Shown here: positions 42,492 to 50,773 of the stretch, in pieces
Numbering within the stretch: position 1 is the stretch's first letter
How the letters are laid out: each line of letters starts with the position of its first letter
Source: Methylobacterium sp. J-048
GTDB taxonomy: Bacteria; Pseudomonadota; Alphaproteobacteria; Rhizobiales; Beijerinckiaceae
NCBI RefSeq assembly: GCF_022829515.1
Contig: NZ_JAKSYL010000270.1
Location: 1 to 64,000 of the forward strand
Length of the DNA: 64,000 nucleotides
Reading direction: 5' to 3'
Program-made: the position numbers and the translations under genes
The notes under the pieces: model-generated
Told to the model about the DNA's origin: nothing
Databases searched by the model: none
Seen by the model: the letters and a program-made list of their open reading frames with translations, nothing else

Positions 42492-44453
42492 TCAGGCTGA
42501 GAGTCCCTTCAGCCTTTCAGCCAAACTCGCCGAGGCGAAGTCGCCGCGATTGAGGATCTGGCTCGCGCCGCGGAGCTTGCTTCGGTCGACCACAGAGAAT
42601 TCTCGACCTGTCAGCACGATCACCGGGATATCAGAGCACCCGGGCAGTCCTCGTACGCCCTCGAGGAATCCGAAACCATCCATAACGGGCATGTTCAGGT
42701 CTACGATCACAACGTCCGGCCTGGTATCGCCCGCGAGTTGCAAGCCTTCCTCGCCGTTCGCGGCTTCCACGACCGACCAGCCGTCTTCCTCCAGGGTGGC
42801 GCGCATCGCCATCCGGGTTACGGCCTCGTCCTCAACAAGGAGCACGGTACCGCGCCGGTCCGTCTCCGCCAGCCTGAACTGGTTCACGATCTTGCCGAAC
42901 CGCGACCAGTCGACCGGCTTCAGCATGTAGTCCGCGGCGCCGAGCGATGCCGCGAGATTGCGCTGGTCGACGGACGTCACCATCACGACCGGGATCGGCG
43001 CCAGCATCTCGTCGGCTTTGATCTGGCTCAGCACCGACCATCCGTCCACGCCTGGCATCATCACGTCCAACAGTATGGCCCGAGGCCGCAGCCTTCGGGC
43101 CAAATCGAGCCCACTCCTACCGTTCGTGGCTGTCCGTACTCGGAAGCCCTCGCGATGAAGAAACCGCGTGGTGAGCGCGAGTTGATCCGTATCGTCGTCG
43201 ATGACCAAGATGAGATCGCCTCCCACTTCATCGTCAGCGATGACGTCCGGATCGGGCGAGTTTTGCTCGTCGACCGCGGGGACGTAGGTCGCTGGCACGG
43301 TGAAGGTAAAGTTGCTGCCCTGGCCGGGGACGCTGGACACCGTGATCGTCCCCGCGAGCATGTCGGCAAAAGAACGTGTCAGTGAAAGGCCGAGCCCGGT
43401 CCCGCCAAAATTGCGTGTTGTCGAGGCATCGGCCTGCTCGAAACGCCGGAACAAGCGCGACACTTGCTCGGCTGTCATCCCTATTCCAGTATCCGAGACT
43501 GAGAACGAAAGCCTGTCGCCACCCGGAACGTCGGTGATGCGCGCGACAACAAGCGTGATGGTCCCGCTTTCCGTGAACTTGGCTGCGTTGCTCAGGAAAT
43601 TGAACAGCACCTGCCGCGTCTTGGTCAGGTCGGAATGCATCCGGCCCAACTCGGGCGCGAGCTGCATCTCCAGTGTGTTGCCCTTTTTGCCGACCAGCGT
43701 TGCAACGGAACTCGCCACGTCACGCAGCATGTCTCCCACCGCGAAATCCTCGGCGTAGACATCCATCTTGCCGCTCTCAACCTTGGAGAGGTCCAGTACG
43801 TCGTTGATGAGTCCGAGCAGGTGACGGGCGTTGCGCTCGACCTTGCTAATGTCAGCTACAAGGTCCGACGCATCGCAGCCGTCCGCGATCTCCTCCCCCA
43901 TCATCTCGCTGTAGCCGATGATGGCGGAAAGCGGGGTGCGGAGTTCGTGGCTCATATTCGCCAGGAAATCGCTCTTCGCAGTGTTAGCCTGCTCGGCCGC
44001 TTCCTTAGCAGCCTCCGCCGCAGCGTTGGCGCTGGTCAGCGCTGCCTCCCTTTCGACGAGGACGTGGTTCGCTCCGTTGAGCTGCTCCAGCGTGGCTTCG
44101 TTCTGCACGACGGAGCGGCGCAACGCATGGCAGATCCACACCATGGTCGCGCCTACCGTCACGTACTGACACAGCAGTGCGACGTCGACGCCGCCGAGTA
44201 TCCCGTCGCGCGTATAGAACCACGCAGCGATCAAGGTGGACAACGACAGCGCCAGCGTCCCGGCCCCCCAGCCGAAAGCCAGGGTGACGACGAGGAGGAC
44301 AGGAATGTACAGCAGAAACGGAGCGACATGGGCCGGAGCCAGGAACCGAACGAACGTCATGGTGCCGATCAACGACAGCGTGACACCGTAGTCGATTACC
44401 GACGAATGACGCCGGCGGGCGACCGTCCCGATCAATTTGTGCAAGCTGCTCAT
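42492..44453 (-). CDS. Membrane-bound hybrid histidine kinase with two receiver domains
   Basis: A 653-residue sensor kinase. Residues 20-115 hold four hydrophobic segments (KdpD/DUF4118-like membrane sensor; no periplasmic loop of size). A coiled coil (AANAAAEAAKEAAEQANTAK) leads to HisKA with acceptor H169 in LANMSHELRTPLSAIIGYSEMM and HATPase (NFLSNAAKFTESG, DTGIGM, GGTGLGL). Two receivers follow: the first (about 400-530) has LLDVMMPGVDGWS and YMLKPVDW; the second (about 535-650) has VIVDLNMPVMDGF but ends SQILNRGDF, with Asn where Lys is expected, so it may not be a normal switch. The gap to the divergent MHYT kinase is about 600 bp and AT-rich. Confidence 0.92.
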   Translation of the reverse strand: MSSLHKLIGTVARRRHSSVIDYGVTLSLIGTMTFVRFLAPAHVAPFLLYIPVLLVVTLAFGWGAGTLALSLSTLIAAWFYTRDGILGGVDVALLCQYVTVGATMVWICHALRRSVVQNEATLEQLNGANHVLVEREAALTSANAAAEAAKEAAEQANTAKSDFLANMSHELRTPLSAIIGYSEMMGEEIADGCDASDLVADISKVERNARHLLGLINDVLDLSKVESGKMDVYAEDFAVGDMLRDVASSVATLVGKKGNTLEMQLAPELGRMHSDLTKTRQVLFNFLSNAAKFTESGTITLVVARITDVPGGDRLSFSVSDTGIGMTAEQVSRLFRRFEQADASTTRNFGGTGLGLSLTRSFADMLAGTITVSSVPGQGSNFTFTVPATYVPAVDEQNSPDPDVIADDEVGGDLILVIDDDTDQLALTTRFLHREGFRVRTATNGRSGLDLARRLRPRAILLDVMMPGVDGWSVLSQIKADEMLAPIPVVMVTSVDQRNLAASLGAADYMLKPVDWSRFGKIVNQFRLAETDRRGTVLLVEDEAVTRMAMRATLEEDGWSVVEAANGEEGLQLAGDTRPDVVIVDLNMPVMDGFGFLEGVRGLPGCSDIPVIVLTGREFSVVDRSKLRGASQILNRGDFASASLAERLKGLSA

Positions 44454-45063
44454 GGGTAGTGAGTGTCACGACCCGAGAGCTATGGAAAGCGAACGGTTCC
44501 CACACTGCCAGCCCCGGAACGGAACGAACGTCGTGGCCAGTTGTCCGGTGCGGTGATCATGCTCGGGCATGCGGGCCAACCGCGTTAAGTGCGAAGGAAC
44601 TGGCTGGGTCTGGCCGATAGCACCTGGTTCGCTTTAATTTTAATGAAGCAATTGAGCGAACGCTGGTTTGCTCAAATACGATAATATCTTAACGAACTGA
44701 TAGCTAATAGGCGTACATCACTTTAAGATCGGCATTGAAAGAGCGGATATCAATGATTTCGACTGATTAAATGGAGTAAAAGCTCTGACTGACCAGATCA
44801 TCCGATCGCAAGACACCGGTCATGCTCATTTTGATCTAGGGGTCATCACCTTCCCACGACCTTCAAAGATCTCCGCCTAACGGTATGCTACGCTTTCAGG
44901 GCTAAATTCACTCACGCCGAGCCGTGCGCCTGGGCTGTCGACCAACCGGAGTCACGCGGAAGGCGGGATATGGATATAGCACACGTTCACGGCGAAGCGG
45001 TTCCTTTCCGTCTCGAACAGTGCGAGATCTCCCAATCCCTTTTTTGTGCTTGCGGCCGCATCG
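44454..45063. other. AT-rich divergent intergenic region
   Basis: 610 bp without a supportable gene between two divergent kinase genes. The segment 44630-44790 is distinctly AT-rich (TTTAATTTTAATGAAG; TAATATCTTAACGAAC), unlike most of the window, and is the natural place for both promoters. Nothing else was identified. Confidence 0.6.
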
Positions 45064-46947
45064 ATGGTCCACACTGGCTACAATCCTGCCCTCGTCGCCC
45101 TCTCGATCGCCATCGCGGTCTTCGCCGCCTACACCGCGCTCGATCTCGGAGCTCGCGTCAGGGGGGCCCCAACCGGCTTGCGGTTAGCGTGGATCGCCGG
45201 GGCGGCGTTGACCATGGGGGGCGGCATCTGGTCGATGCACTTCGTTGGCATGCTTGCCTTCGAGATGGGTCTGCCAGCCGCCTACGACCTCGGCCTCACT
45301 CTACTCTCACTCTTGGTTGCCGTCGGCGCCACCGGCGCCGCTTTCGCTTGGGTCAACCGGACCGGAGGGCTCCGGCGGGACATCCTGATCAGCGGGCCGC
45401 TGATGGGCCTTGGCGTCGCTGGGATGCACTACACCGGCATGGCGGCGATGCGGGTGCCAGGCAACCTCGCCTATAGCCCGACCATCGTCGTTCTGTCCGT
45501 CGTGATTGCGGTGACGGCGGCGACGACCGCTTTATGGCTGACGTTCCGGCAGCACGGCCTCGGGCAGAAACTAGCGGCCGCTTGCTTCATGGGTCTGGCC
45601 GTGGCCGGCATGCACTACACCGGCATGGCCGCAGCCACCTTTACCGCCGAAGAAGCAGGTGCCCATCACGCACATGCCGCAATCCTAGATCCCAGTCAGC
45701 AATCCCTCGCCTTGTACGTCGCCGGCGCGACCTTCCTGATCCTGTTCCTCGCCATGCTGGCCTCGTCCGTCGATCAGCAGCGGGTTCAGCGCGACCTACG
45801 GGCGAGCGAGGCGCGCTTCCGCGCCGCGGTCCAAGCCGTGCGTGGCGTGCTTTGGACCAACAACGCCGAGGGCCGGATGGTCGGCGAGCAGCCCGGCTGG
45901 TCGGCGCTGACCGGGCAGGCCCGCGCAGAGTATGAAGGGTTTGGCTGGGCCGAGGCCGTCCATCCAGATGACGCGCCTGCCACGATCGCTGCATGGCAGG
46001 CGAATCTCGCCCGACAAGGCACCTTTGTCCATGAGCACCGTGTGCGGGACGTGGACGGGAGCTGGCGCCACTGCGCGATCAGGGCAGTGCCGGTGCGGGA
46101 TGCGCGCGGAGTCATCCGCGAATGGGTCGGCGTTCACACCGACATCACGGAGCAGCGCGAGGCGGAGGCCGAGCTGCGGGAGTCAAACGAAGAACTCCAG
46201 CGGTATGCGTATATCGTCAGCCACGACCTGCGGTCCCCGCTGGTCAACGTCATGGGCTTCACCAGCGAGTTAGAGGCGACGCGCGAGGACGTGCGCGCCG
46301 CGCTCGATTCTCATCCGCATGCATCCCGAATCGACGCAGATCTCGGCGAGGCACTCGGTTTCATCAAGGCTGCCGTCAATCGGATGGAGGGCCTGATCGC
46401 CGCCATCCTAAAACTCTCGCGCGAGGGCCGGCGCACTTTCAGCGTGGAACCCCTCGACACGACCGCCCTGATCCAGAGCATCGCCGACGCGCAGCGACAC
46501 CAGACTGAGGCGGCCGGCGCGATGGTGACCGTCGCGCCGGATCTGCCACGGATCATGGCTGATCGACTGGCGGTCGAGCAGGTGTTCGGCAACCTCATCG
46601 ATAACGCGGTAAAGTACCTCGACCCTGCGCGGCCCGGATTGATCGAGGTGACGGCCCGGTCGCTGGGCGAACGCCGAGTCCGCTTCGCCGTCACTGACAA
46701 CGGGCGTGGCATCGCCGAGCGCGACCACGCCCGCGTGTTCGAACTGTTCCGGCGCTCGGGCGTGCAGGACCGTCCGGGCGAGGGGATCGGGCTCGCCCAC
46801 GTCAAGGCCCTGGTGCGCTCGCTCGGCGGCCGCATCGACGTCGCCTCCGAACTCGGCCGCGGCACTACCTTCAGCGTGACGCTGCCTCGGACGGCGGCTA
46901 CAGCAAAGCCCATCGACGGCGAAGCAATGCGGCTGGCCGCGGAATGA
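45064..46947 (+). CDS. MHYT-domain sensor histidine kinase with PAS
   Basis: A 627-residue membrane kinase. The N-terminal MHYT sensor shows three motif copies in membrane helices: SMHFVGM (58-63), AGMHYTGMAAM (119-129) and AGMHYTGMAA (181-190); MHYT domains are proposed to bind metal and sense diatomic gases. A PAS domain (about 255-370) precedes HisKA with H387 in VSHDLRSPLVNVMGF, and the HATPase has NLIDNAVKYLDP, DNGRGI and GEGIGLAHVKAL. The ATG at 45064 follows a possible GTG at 45046. The stop overlaps the receiver gene (ATGA), so this heads a coupled three-gene set. Confidence 0.9.
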   Translation: MVHTGYNPALVALSIAIAVFAAYTALDLGARVRGAPTGLRLAWIAGAALTMGGGIWSMHFVGMLAFEMGLPAAYDLGLTLLSLLVAVGATGAAFAWVNRTGGLRRDILISGPLMGLGVAGMHYTGMAAMRVPGNLAYSPTIVVLSVVIAVTAATTALWLTFRQHGLGQKLAAACFMGLAVAGMHYTGMAAATFTAEEAGAHHAHAAILDPSQQSLALYVAGATFLILFLAMLASSVDQQRVQRDLRASEARFRAAVQAVRGVLWTNNAEGRMVGEQPGWSALTGQARAEYEGFGWAEAVHPDDAPATIAAWQANLARQGTFVHEHRVRDVDGSWRHCAIRAVPVRDARGVIREWVGVHTDITEQREAEAELRESNEELQRYAYIVSHDLRSPLVNVMGFTSELEATREDVRAALDSHPHASRIDADLGEALGFIKAAVNRMEGLIAAILKLSREGRRTFSVEPLDTTALIQSIADAQRHQTEAAGAMVTVAPDLPRIMADRLAVEQVFGNLIDNAVKYLDPARPGLIEVTARSLGERRVRFAVTDNGRGIAERDHARVFELFRRSGVQDRPGEGIGLAHVKALVRSLGGRIDVASELGRGTTFSVTLPRTAATAKPIDGEAMRLAAE

Positions 46948-47396
46948 CCTGGGAGCCCGCCGTGCACTCTGTCAGCATCGTGATGATTGAGGACGACGAA
47001 GGCCACGCCCGGCTGATCGAGCGCAATATCCGCCGTGCCGGTGTCAACAACGAGATCGTGCCATTCCGTGACGGAACGTCGGCACTGGCATACCTGTTCG
47101 GACCGGACGGCTCGGGCGAGGCGAGCGCGCGGCGCCATCTGCTGATCCTCCTCGACCTCAATCTGCCAGACATGACCGGCATCGACATTCTGGAAAAGGT
47201 GAAGGCCAACCCGCACACCAAGCGCTCGCCCGTCGTGATACTCACGACCACAGACGACAGTCGCGAGGTCCAGCGCTGCTACGACCTCGGCGCCAACGTC
47301 TACATCACTAAGCCAGTCAATTACGAAGGCTTCGCCAACGCAATCCGGCAGCTCGGCCTGTTCTTCTCGGTGATGCAGGTGCCCGAGAACCCATGA
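46944..47396 (+). CDS. CheY-like response regulator (Rcp1 type, 150 aa)
   Basis: A lone receiver with an extended N-terminus. The acidic pocket is EDDEG, the phospho-acceptor D71 is in LILLDLNLPDMTGIDIL, and the conserved Lys K123 in YITKPVNYEGF. Such receivers (for example Rcp1 beside phytochrome kinases) relay phosphate from a hisKA sensor without DNA binding. It starts by overlap with the MHYT kinase and overlaps the receiver-kinase gene by 4 nt (ATGA), so the three are translated as a unit. Confidence 0.92.
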   Translation: MTWEPAVHSVSIVMIEDDEGHARLIERNIRRAGVNNEIVPFRDGTSALAYLFGPDGSGEASARRHLLILLDLNLPDMTGIDILEKVKANPHTKRSPVVILTTTDDSREVQRCYDLGANVYITKPVNYEGFANAIRQLGLFFSVMQVPENP

Positions 47397-48457
47397 AGCC
47401 CCTGACCGACGGCCCGACCGTGGACGCGGTGTCCGCACGCATCCTGTACATCGACGACGATCCCGGCCTCGGGCGGCTGGTGCAGCGCTCGCTCACCGCA
47501 CGCGGCCATACCGTCGAGCTCCTAGCCGACGGCGAGTCGGGCTTGATGCGGCTGACCCAGGGCGGCATCGACTTGGTGGCCCTCGACCATCACATGCCGG
47601 GGCAAAGTGGTCTCGACCTTTTGCCCAAGATCCGCGCGTTGCCGAACCCGCCGCCCGTCATCTACGTCACCGGCTCGGAGGACAGTCGAGTTGCCGTGGC
47701 GGCGCTGAAAGCCGGGGCCGTCGACTACGTGTGGAAGGACGTTCAGGGCCAGTTCCGCGAACTGCTGGGGGAGGCTGTCGACACGGCGCTACGGCAGGAA
47801 GAACTCCGGCGCGCCAAGGAGCGGGCAGAAGCCGCCGTGCGCGAGGCGCGCGATCGAGCGGAGATGCTCCTGCGGGAGGTCAATCATCGCGTTGCGAACT
47901 CGCTCGCGCTTGTTGCGGCGCTCACGCATATGCAGACCGCCGCCGTGTCGGACCCGGCGGCCAAGGCTGCACTGCTGGAGATGCAGGCACGCATCTCGGC
48001 CATCGCCGGGATTCATCGGCGGCTCTACACCTCGGACGACGTCGAGGCGGTTGAACTCGACGCCTACCTCGCGAGCTTGGTCGAAGAATTACAAGTCTCG
48101 ATGCGAGCGAGCGGCCGCGATCACGCGATTCGGCTCAGCGCTGAGCCGGTGCGGCTTGCCACCGACAAGGCCGTTTCCCTGGGGGTGGTAGTCACGGAGT
48201 TGGTGACGAACGCATACAAGTACGCTTACCCGCCGGAGATCCGCGGAGAGATCCGCGTAGCTATCGGGCGGGCGGACGCGGGTGGCTTGATGCTAATTGT
48301 CGAGGACGACGGGGTGGGCTGGAGCGGCGAGGGCAAACCTCGCGGGACGGGCCTCGGTTCGCGCATCGTCCGCGCGATGGCGACCAACCTGCACTCTGCC
48401 CTGATCTACGGAACGGGCACGGGTGGGACGCGGGCCATACTTTCTTTCCAGGTTTAA
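47393..48457 (+). CDS. Receiver-histidine kinase (HisKA_2/HWE-like)
   Basis: A 354-residue protein with a receiver first (YIDDDP; D65 in LVALDHHMPGQSGLDLL; K115 in YVWKDV), then a kinase core with H165 in REVNHRVANSLALVAALTHMQ, the HisKA_2-type pattern typical of general stress kinases, and HATPase elements VVVTELVTNAYKYAYP, DDGVGW and GTGLGSRIV. No sensor domain: it would be switched by its own receiver, itself a target of the upstream kinase/receiver pair. The start overlaps the previous gene (ATGA). The regulatory target is not identified in the window. Confidence 0.9.
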   Translation: MKPLTDGPTVDAVSARILYIDDDPGLGRLVQRSLTARGHTVELLADGESGLMRLTQGGIDLVALDHHMPGQSGLDLLPKIRALPNPPPVIYVTGSEDSRVAVAALKAGAVDYVWKDVQGQFRELLGEAVDTALRQEELRRAKERAEAAVREARDRAEMLLREVNHRVANSLALVAALTHMQTAAVSDPAAKAALLEMQARISAIAGIHRRLYTSDDVEAVELDAYLASLVEELQVSMRASGRDHAIRLSAEPVRLATDKAVSLGVVVTELVTNAYKYAYPPEIRGEIRVAIGRADAGGLMLIVEDDGVGWSGEGKPRGTGLGSRIVRAMATNLHSALIYGTGTGGTRAILSFQV

Positions 48458-49043
48458 GGTTGGCCTCATCGGAACGAATGGGCGACAAGTCGGCCAGGGT
48501 CGATGCCCCCCGGCCGGATCTGGCCGAAGGCTGTCTGTTTGGTTTCTGGCAATCAGCGGCGCGAAGCAGAAACGGTGGATTGCTCTTGCTCTCAGCGCTG
48601 CGGCTTCAAAATGGTGGTGTCACGCAGCAGGAGCTTGGAAACGCTACGAAGCACGTGCTCCATCCGCTTAAGCGCCAGCGCTACAAGCGTGCCGACCGCC
48701 CGACAAAGAGGACAAGCCCCACTGAGATGAGCCAAAAGGGCCTCCAGCAGGGCAGCAAGCGGCACGATGCCGGCGCCAGGCTGACGCAGAGGAGCCACGC
48801 CGCCATGGCCATCGTGCCCGTACTTAATAATGCAAGGACAGCACAGCTTAATCCCGCAGACCAGCAACCACGCTCATCGATCATTTTGATCGGTTCACGC
48901 CACCGTGAACACAGCGGCGCCTCATTCTGACGCCCAAGAGAACCCGGGCGCTCCCGCGTGACGCGCGATCGGAGCGCGTCCAGCCGATGCAGGTTCGGTC
49001 ATCACCTCGACTGCGGGCTACGGATTAAACTGAGGCGGTGGTG
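48458..49043. other. Intergenic interval, repeat-like debris and one doubtful small ORF
   Basis: No clear gene. Fragments of repeat B wording occur (GGCCGAAGGCTGTC at 48521, GGCGCGAAGCAGAAACGG at 48559). A small minus-strand frame at 48681-48884 is listed separately. Confidence 0.5.
48681..48884 (-). CDS. Doubtful small hydrophobic protein (67 aa)
   Basis: Would encode two hydrophobic segments (about 8-33 and 47-62). It has no good ribosome-binding site and no recognised family. Listed only because its composition is more protein-like than its neighbours in this gap; it may be noise. Confidence 0.2.
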   Translation of the reverse strand: MIDERGCWSAGLSCAVLALLSTGTMAMAAWLLCVSLAPASCRLLPCWRPFWLISVGLVLFVGRSARL

Positions 49044-49385
49044 ATGCTGTTCATCTGGTCGGGCTGGGGGATCGTGGTCATCCCTGTCGTGATCGGCACG
49101 GCGGTTGCGGTCGGGGCGCTGGGCGGCTTGGCGCTTCGGGCCCTCGGTCACCCCGAACTCATTTTTCTCGCCATCAGCCTCGGTTTGTTCGCGGCCGCAG
49201 CCGCCAATTGGATCGTCGGCCGACGCCTGAACGGTCGTCCGCCGCGCGAACTCATCGACCCGGCCACGAACCGGCGCGTTCTTCTCCGCCGTCGTCACGC
49301 GCTGTTCTGGGTGCCGGTACAGTACTGGTCGGTGCCAGTTGCGCTCGCCGCGCTCGTCCCGCTGCTCGCCCTGCGCAATCTCTGA
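49044..49385 (+). CDS. Small membrane protein (113 aa), unknown function
   Basis: Three hydrophobic segments (about 5-28, 35-52 and 87-108) with the Arg-rich loop DPATNRRVLLRRRHALFW between the last two. I do not recognise the family. ATG 49044 has GAGGCGG upstream and opens MLFIWSGWGIVV; GTGs at 49038 and 49041 are alternatives. It is 41 bp before the DUF3829 gene on the same strand and may be its partner. Confidence 0.65.
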   Translation: MLFIWSGWGIVVIPVVIGTAVAVGALGGLALRALGHPELIFLAISLGLFAAAAANWIVGRRLNGRPPRELIDPATNRRVLLRRRHALFWVPVQYWSVPVALAALVPLLALRNL

Positions 49386-49426
49386 CTTTCACGACCCCAA
49401 CAAGCCCAATAGTCGAGGAGATGAGC

Positions 49427-50716
49427 ATGCCGCGTGGCAGCTGTCAGCGTTCGGGAAAACGTCGCCGGCTCTTCGTAGCCTGTCTCGCCACTGTGCTGGT
49501 TGCGCCCGCCGGGGCCGTGACACCGGTGACGCCTGTAGGTGTCGAGAGCTGTGACGCCTTCCTAGACGCATACGCGCAGTGTGCAGCAAGCCCAGGCGTG
49601 CCGGAGGCCGTGCGCCCCAACATCCGTCAGGGTATCGGCACGCTGCGGGAGAGCTTCCGCGATGCCATCAGCCGCAATGCGTCCGCCCAACCGACCGTCG
49701 CCCAGCAGTGCGCCCAGGCCCACGAGGCCGTGCGCAAGAGCATGGTCGACGCCTTCAGGTGCGACTTCCCCGCCCCGCCGCCAGCCTCACAGGCGCTGCT
49801 GCAGGCCGCGCCTCCGGCCACTGCCACGCAGGCCAATGCCCGCGCGGAGGCCCGGGTCGCGCCACCCCCGCCGAGCCGCGAAGCGCAGGAGGTCGCGAAG
49901 GCGAACGCCTACACCGAGGTGCAGAACCACCTCGTGCGTTCCCACCCGCTGGAACGGCAACTCGCCGAGTACCGACGCGACAACGAACGCGTGCTCAAGC
50001 TCGGCACGAAGCTGGGCGCCAACGCGTGGTACCATTTCGGCATCGTCGACTTCGACGGGGTGATCGACGAGTTGGAGAAGGCGGCAGCTCTGCCCGGGAC
50101 CATTCCCGAGATCAACCCGCAAGCCACGCGGCTGCTCACAGCCTTGCGCGAGCTTAACCCGACGCTCAAGGCGCTGACCCGCTACCAGACCACGCGGGAA
50201 TTCAAAGAGGACGGGTACAAGTTTGCCCGCGAGCAGCATCCGATCCTCGTGTCCAAGGTCGAAGCAGCCGCGAAGGCGATGGACGCCTACGGCACCAGCC
50301 TGTTCGAGCGCGAACTCGCCCGGGACGAGCGCCGGATGGCGACGCTGCCGGAGGACACCCCAGCACGCCGGCTGCTCGCGACCAGTTTGGCGCTACGTCG
50401 GGCGGTGCAGCGCTTCGAGGCGCTCGGGCCGAAGGCCGATACCGCCCCGTTCCTCACCGCCCTGGGCGACGTGTCGAGCGCCAACAGACAGCTCGGGGCG
50501 ACCTTCGACGGCATGAACCCCAAAGCGAATTCGTCGTGCACCGGCTACGCGGACACGGTGGCGAGCGTGATCGGCCACGGCCGCGACGTCGTGCGGGACA
50601 TCAAGGCGAAGGCTGACCCGAGCCAGCCGGCGCGGCTGTTCAACGACGCCTACAACCGCTCGGTGCGCGATCTCGAATCCTGCCAGCGGTACGAGAGTCG
50701 GGCGCGGCCCAGCTGA
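49427..50716 (+). CDS. DUF3829/YiiG-like exported protein
   Basis: A 429-residue protein with a signal peptide (Arg-rich start, then LFVACLATVLVAPAGAV), a Cys-containing N-terminal part (SCDAFLDAYAQC, SCTGYADTV near the end) and a helical middle (about 170-360): EVQNHLVRSHPLERQLAEYRRDNERVLKLG...TRYQTTREFKEDGYKFAREQHP. That middle resembles the YiiG/DUF3829 domain of exported or lipoprotein proteins of unknown function. GAGGAG lies 6 nt before ATG 49427; ATG 49421 is an alternative. A M48 protease follows 57 bp later on the same strand, so a role in that protease's envelope pathway is possible but unproven. Confidence 0.7.
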   Translation: MPRGSCQRSGKRRRLFVACLATVLVAPAGAVTPVTPVGVESCDAFLDAYAQCAASPGVPEAVRPNIRQGIGTLRESFRDAISRNASAQPTVAQQCAQAHEAVRKSMVDAFRCDFPAPPPASQALLQAAPPATATQANARAEARVAPPPPSREAQEVAKANAYTEVQNHLVRSHPLERQLAEYRRDNERVLKLGTKLGANAWYHFGIVDFDGVIDELEKAAALPGTIPEINPQATRLLTALRELNPTLKALTRYQTTREFKEDGYKFAREQHPILVSKVEAAAKAMDAYGTSLFERELARDERRMATLPEDTPARRLLATSLALRRAVQRFEALGPKADTAPFLTALGDVSSANRQLGATFDGMNPKANSSCTGYADTVASVIGHGRDVVRDIKAKADPSQPARLFNDAYNRSVRDLESCQRYESRARPS

Positions 50717-50773
50717 CGGACCGCCAGGACTGCGAAGGCCGGCTTCCATAGACAGTCGAATGCCGAGGGGCAG

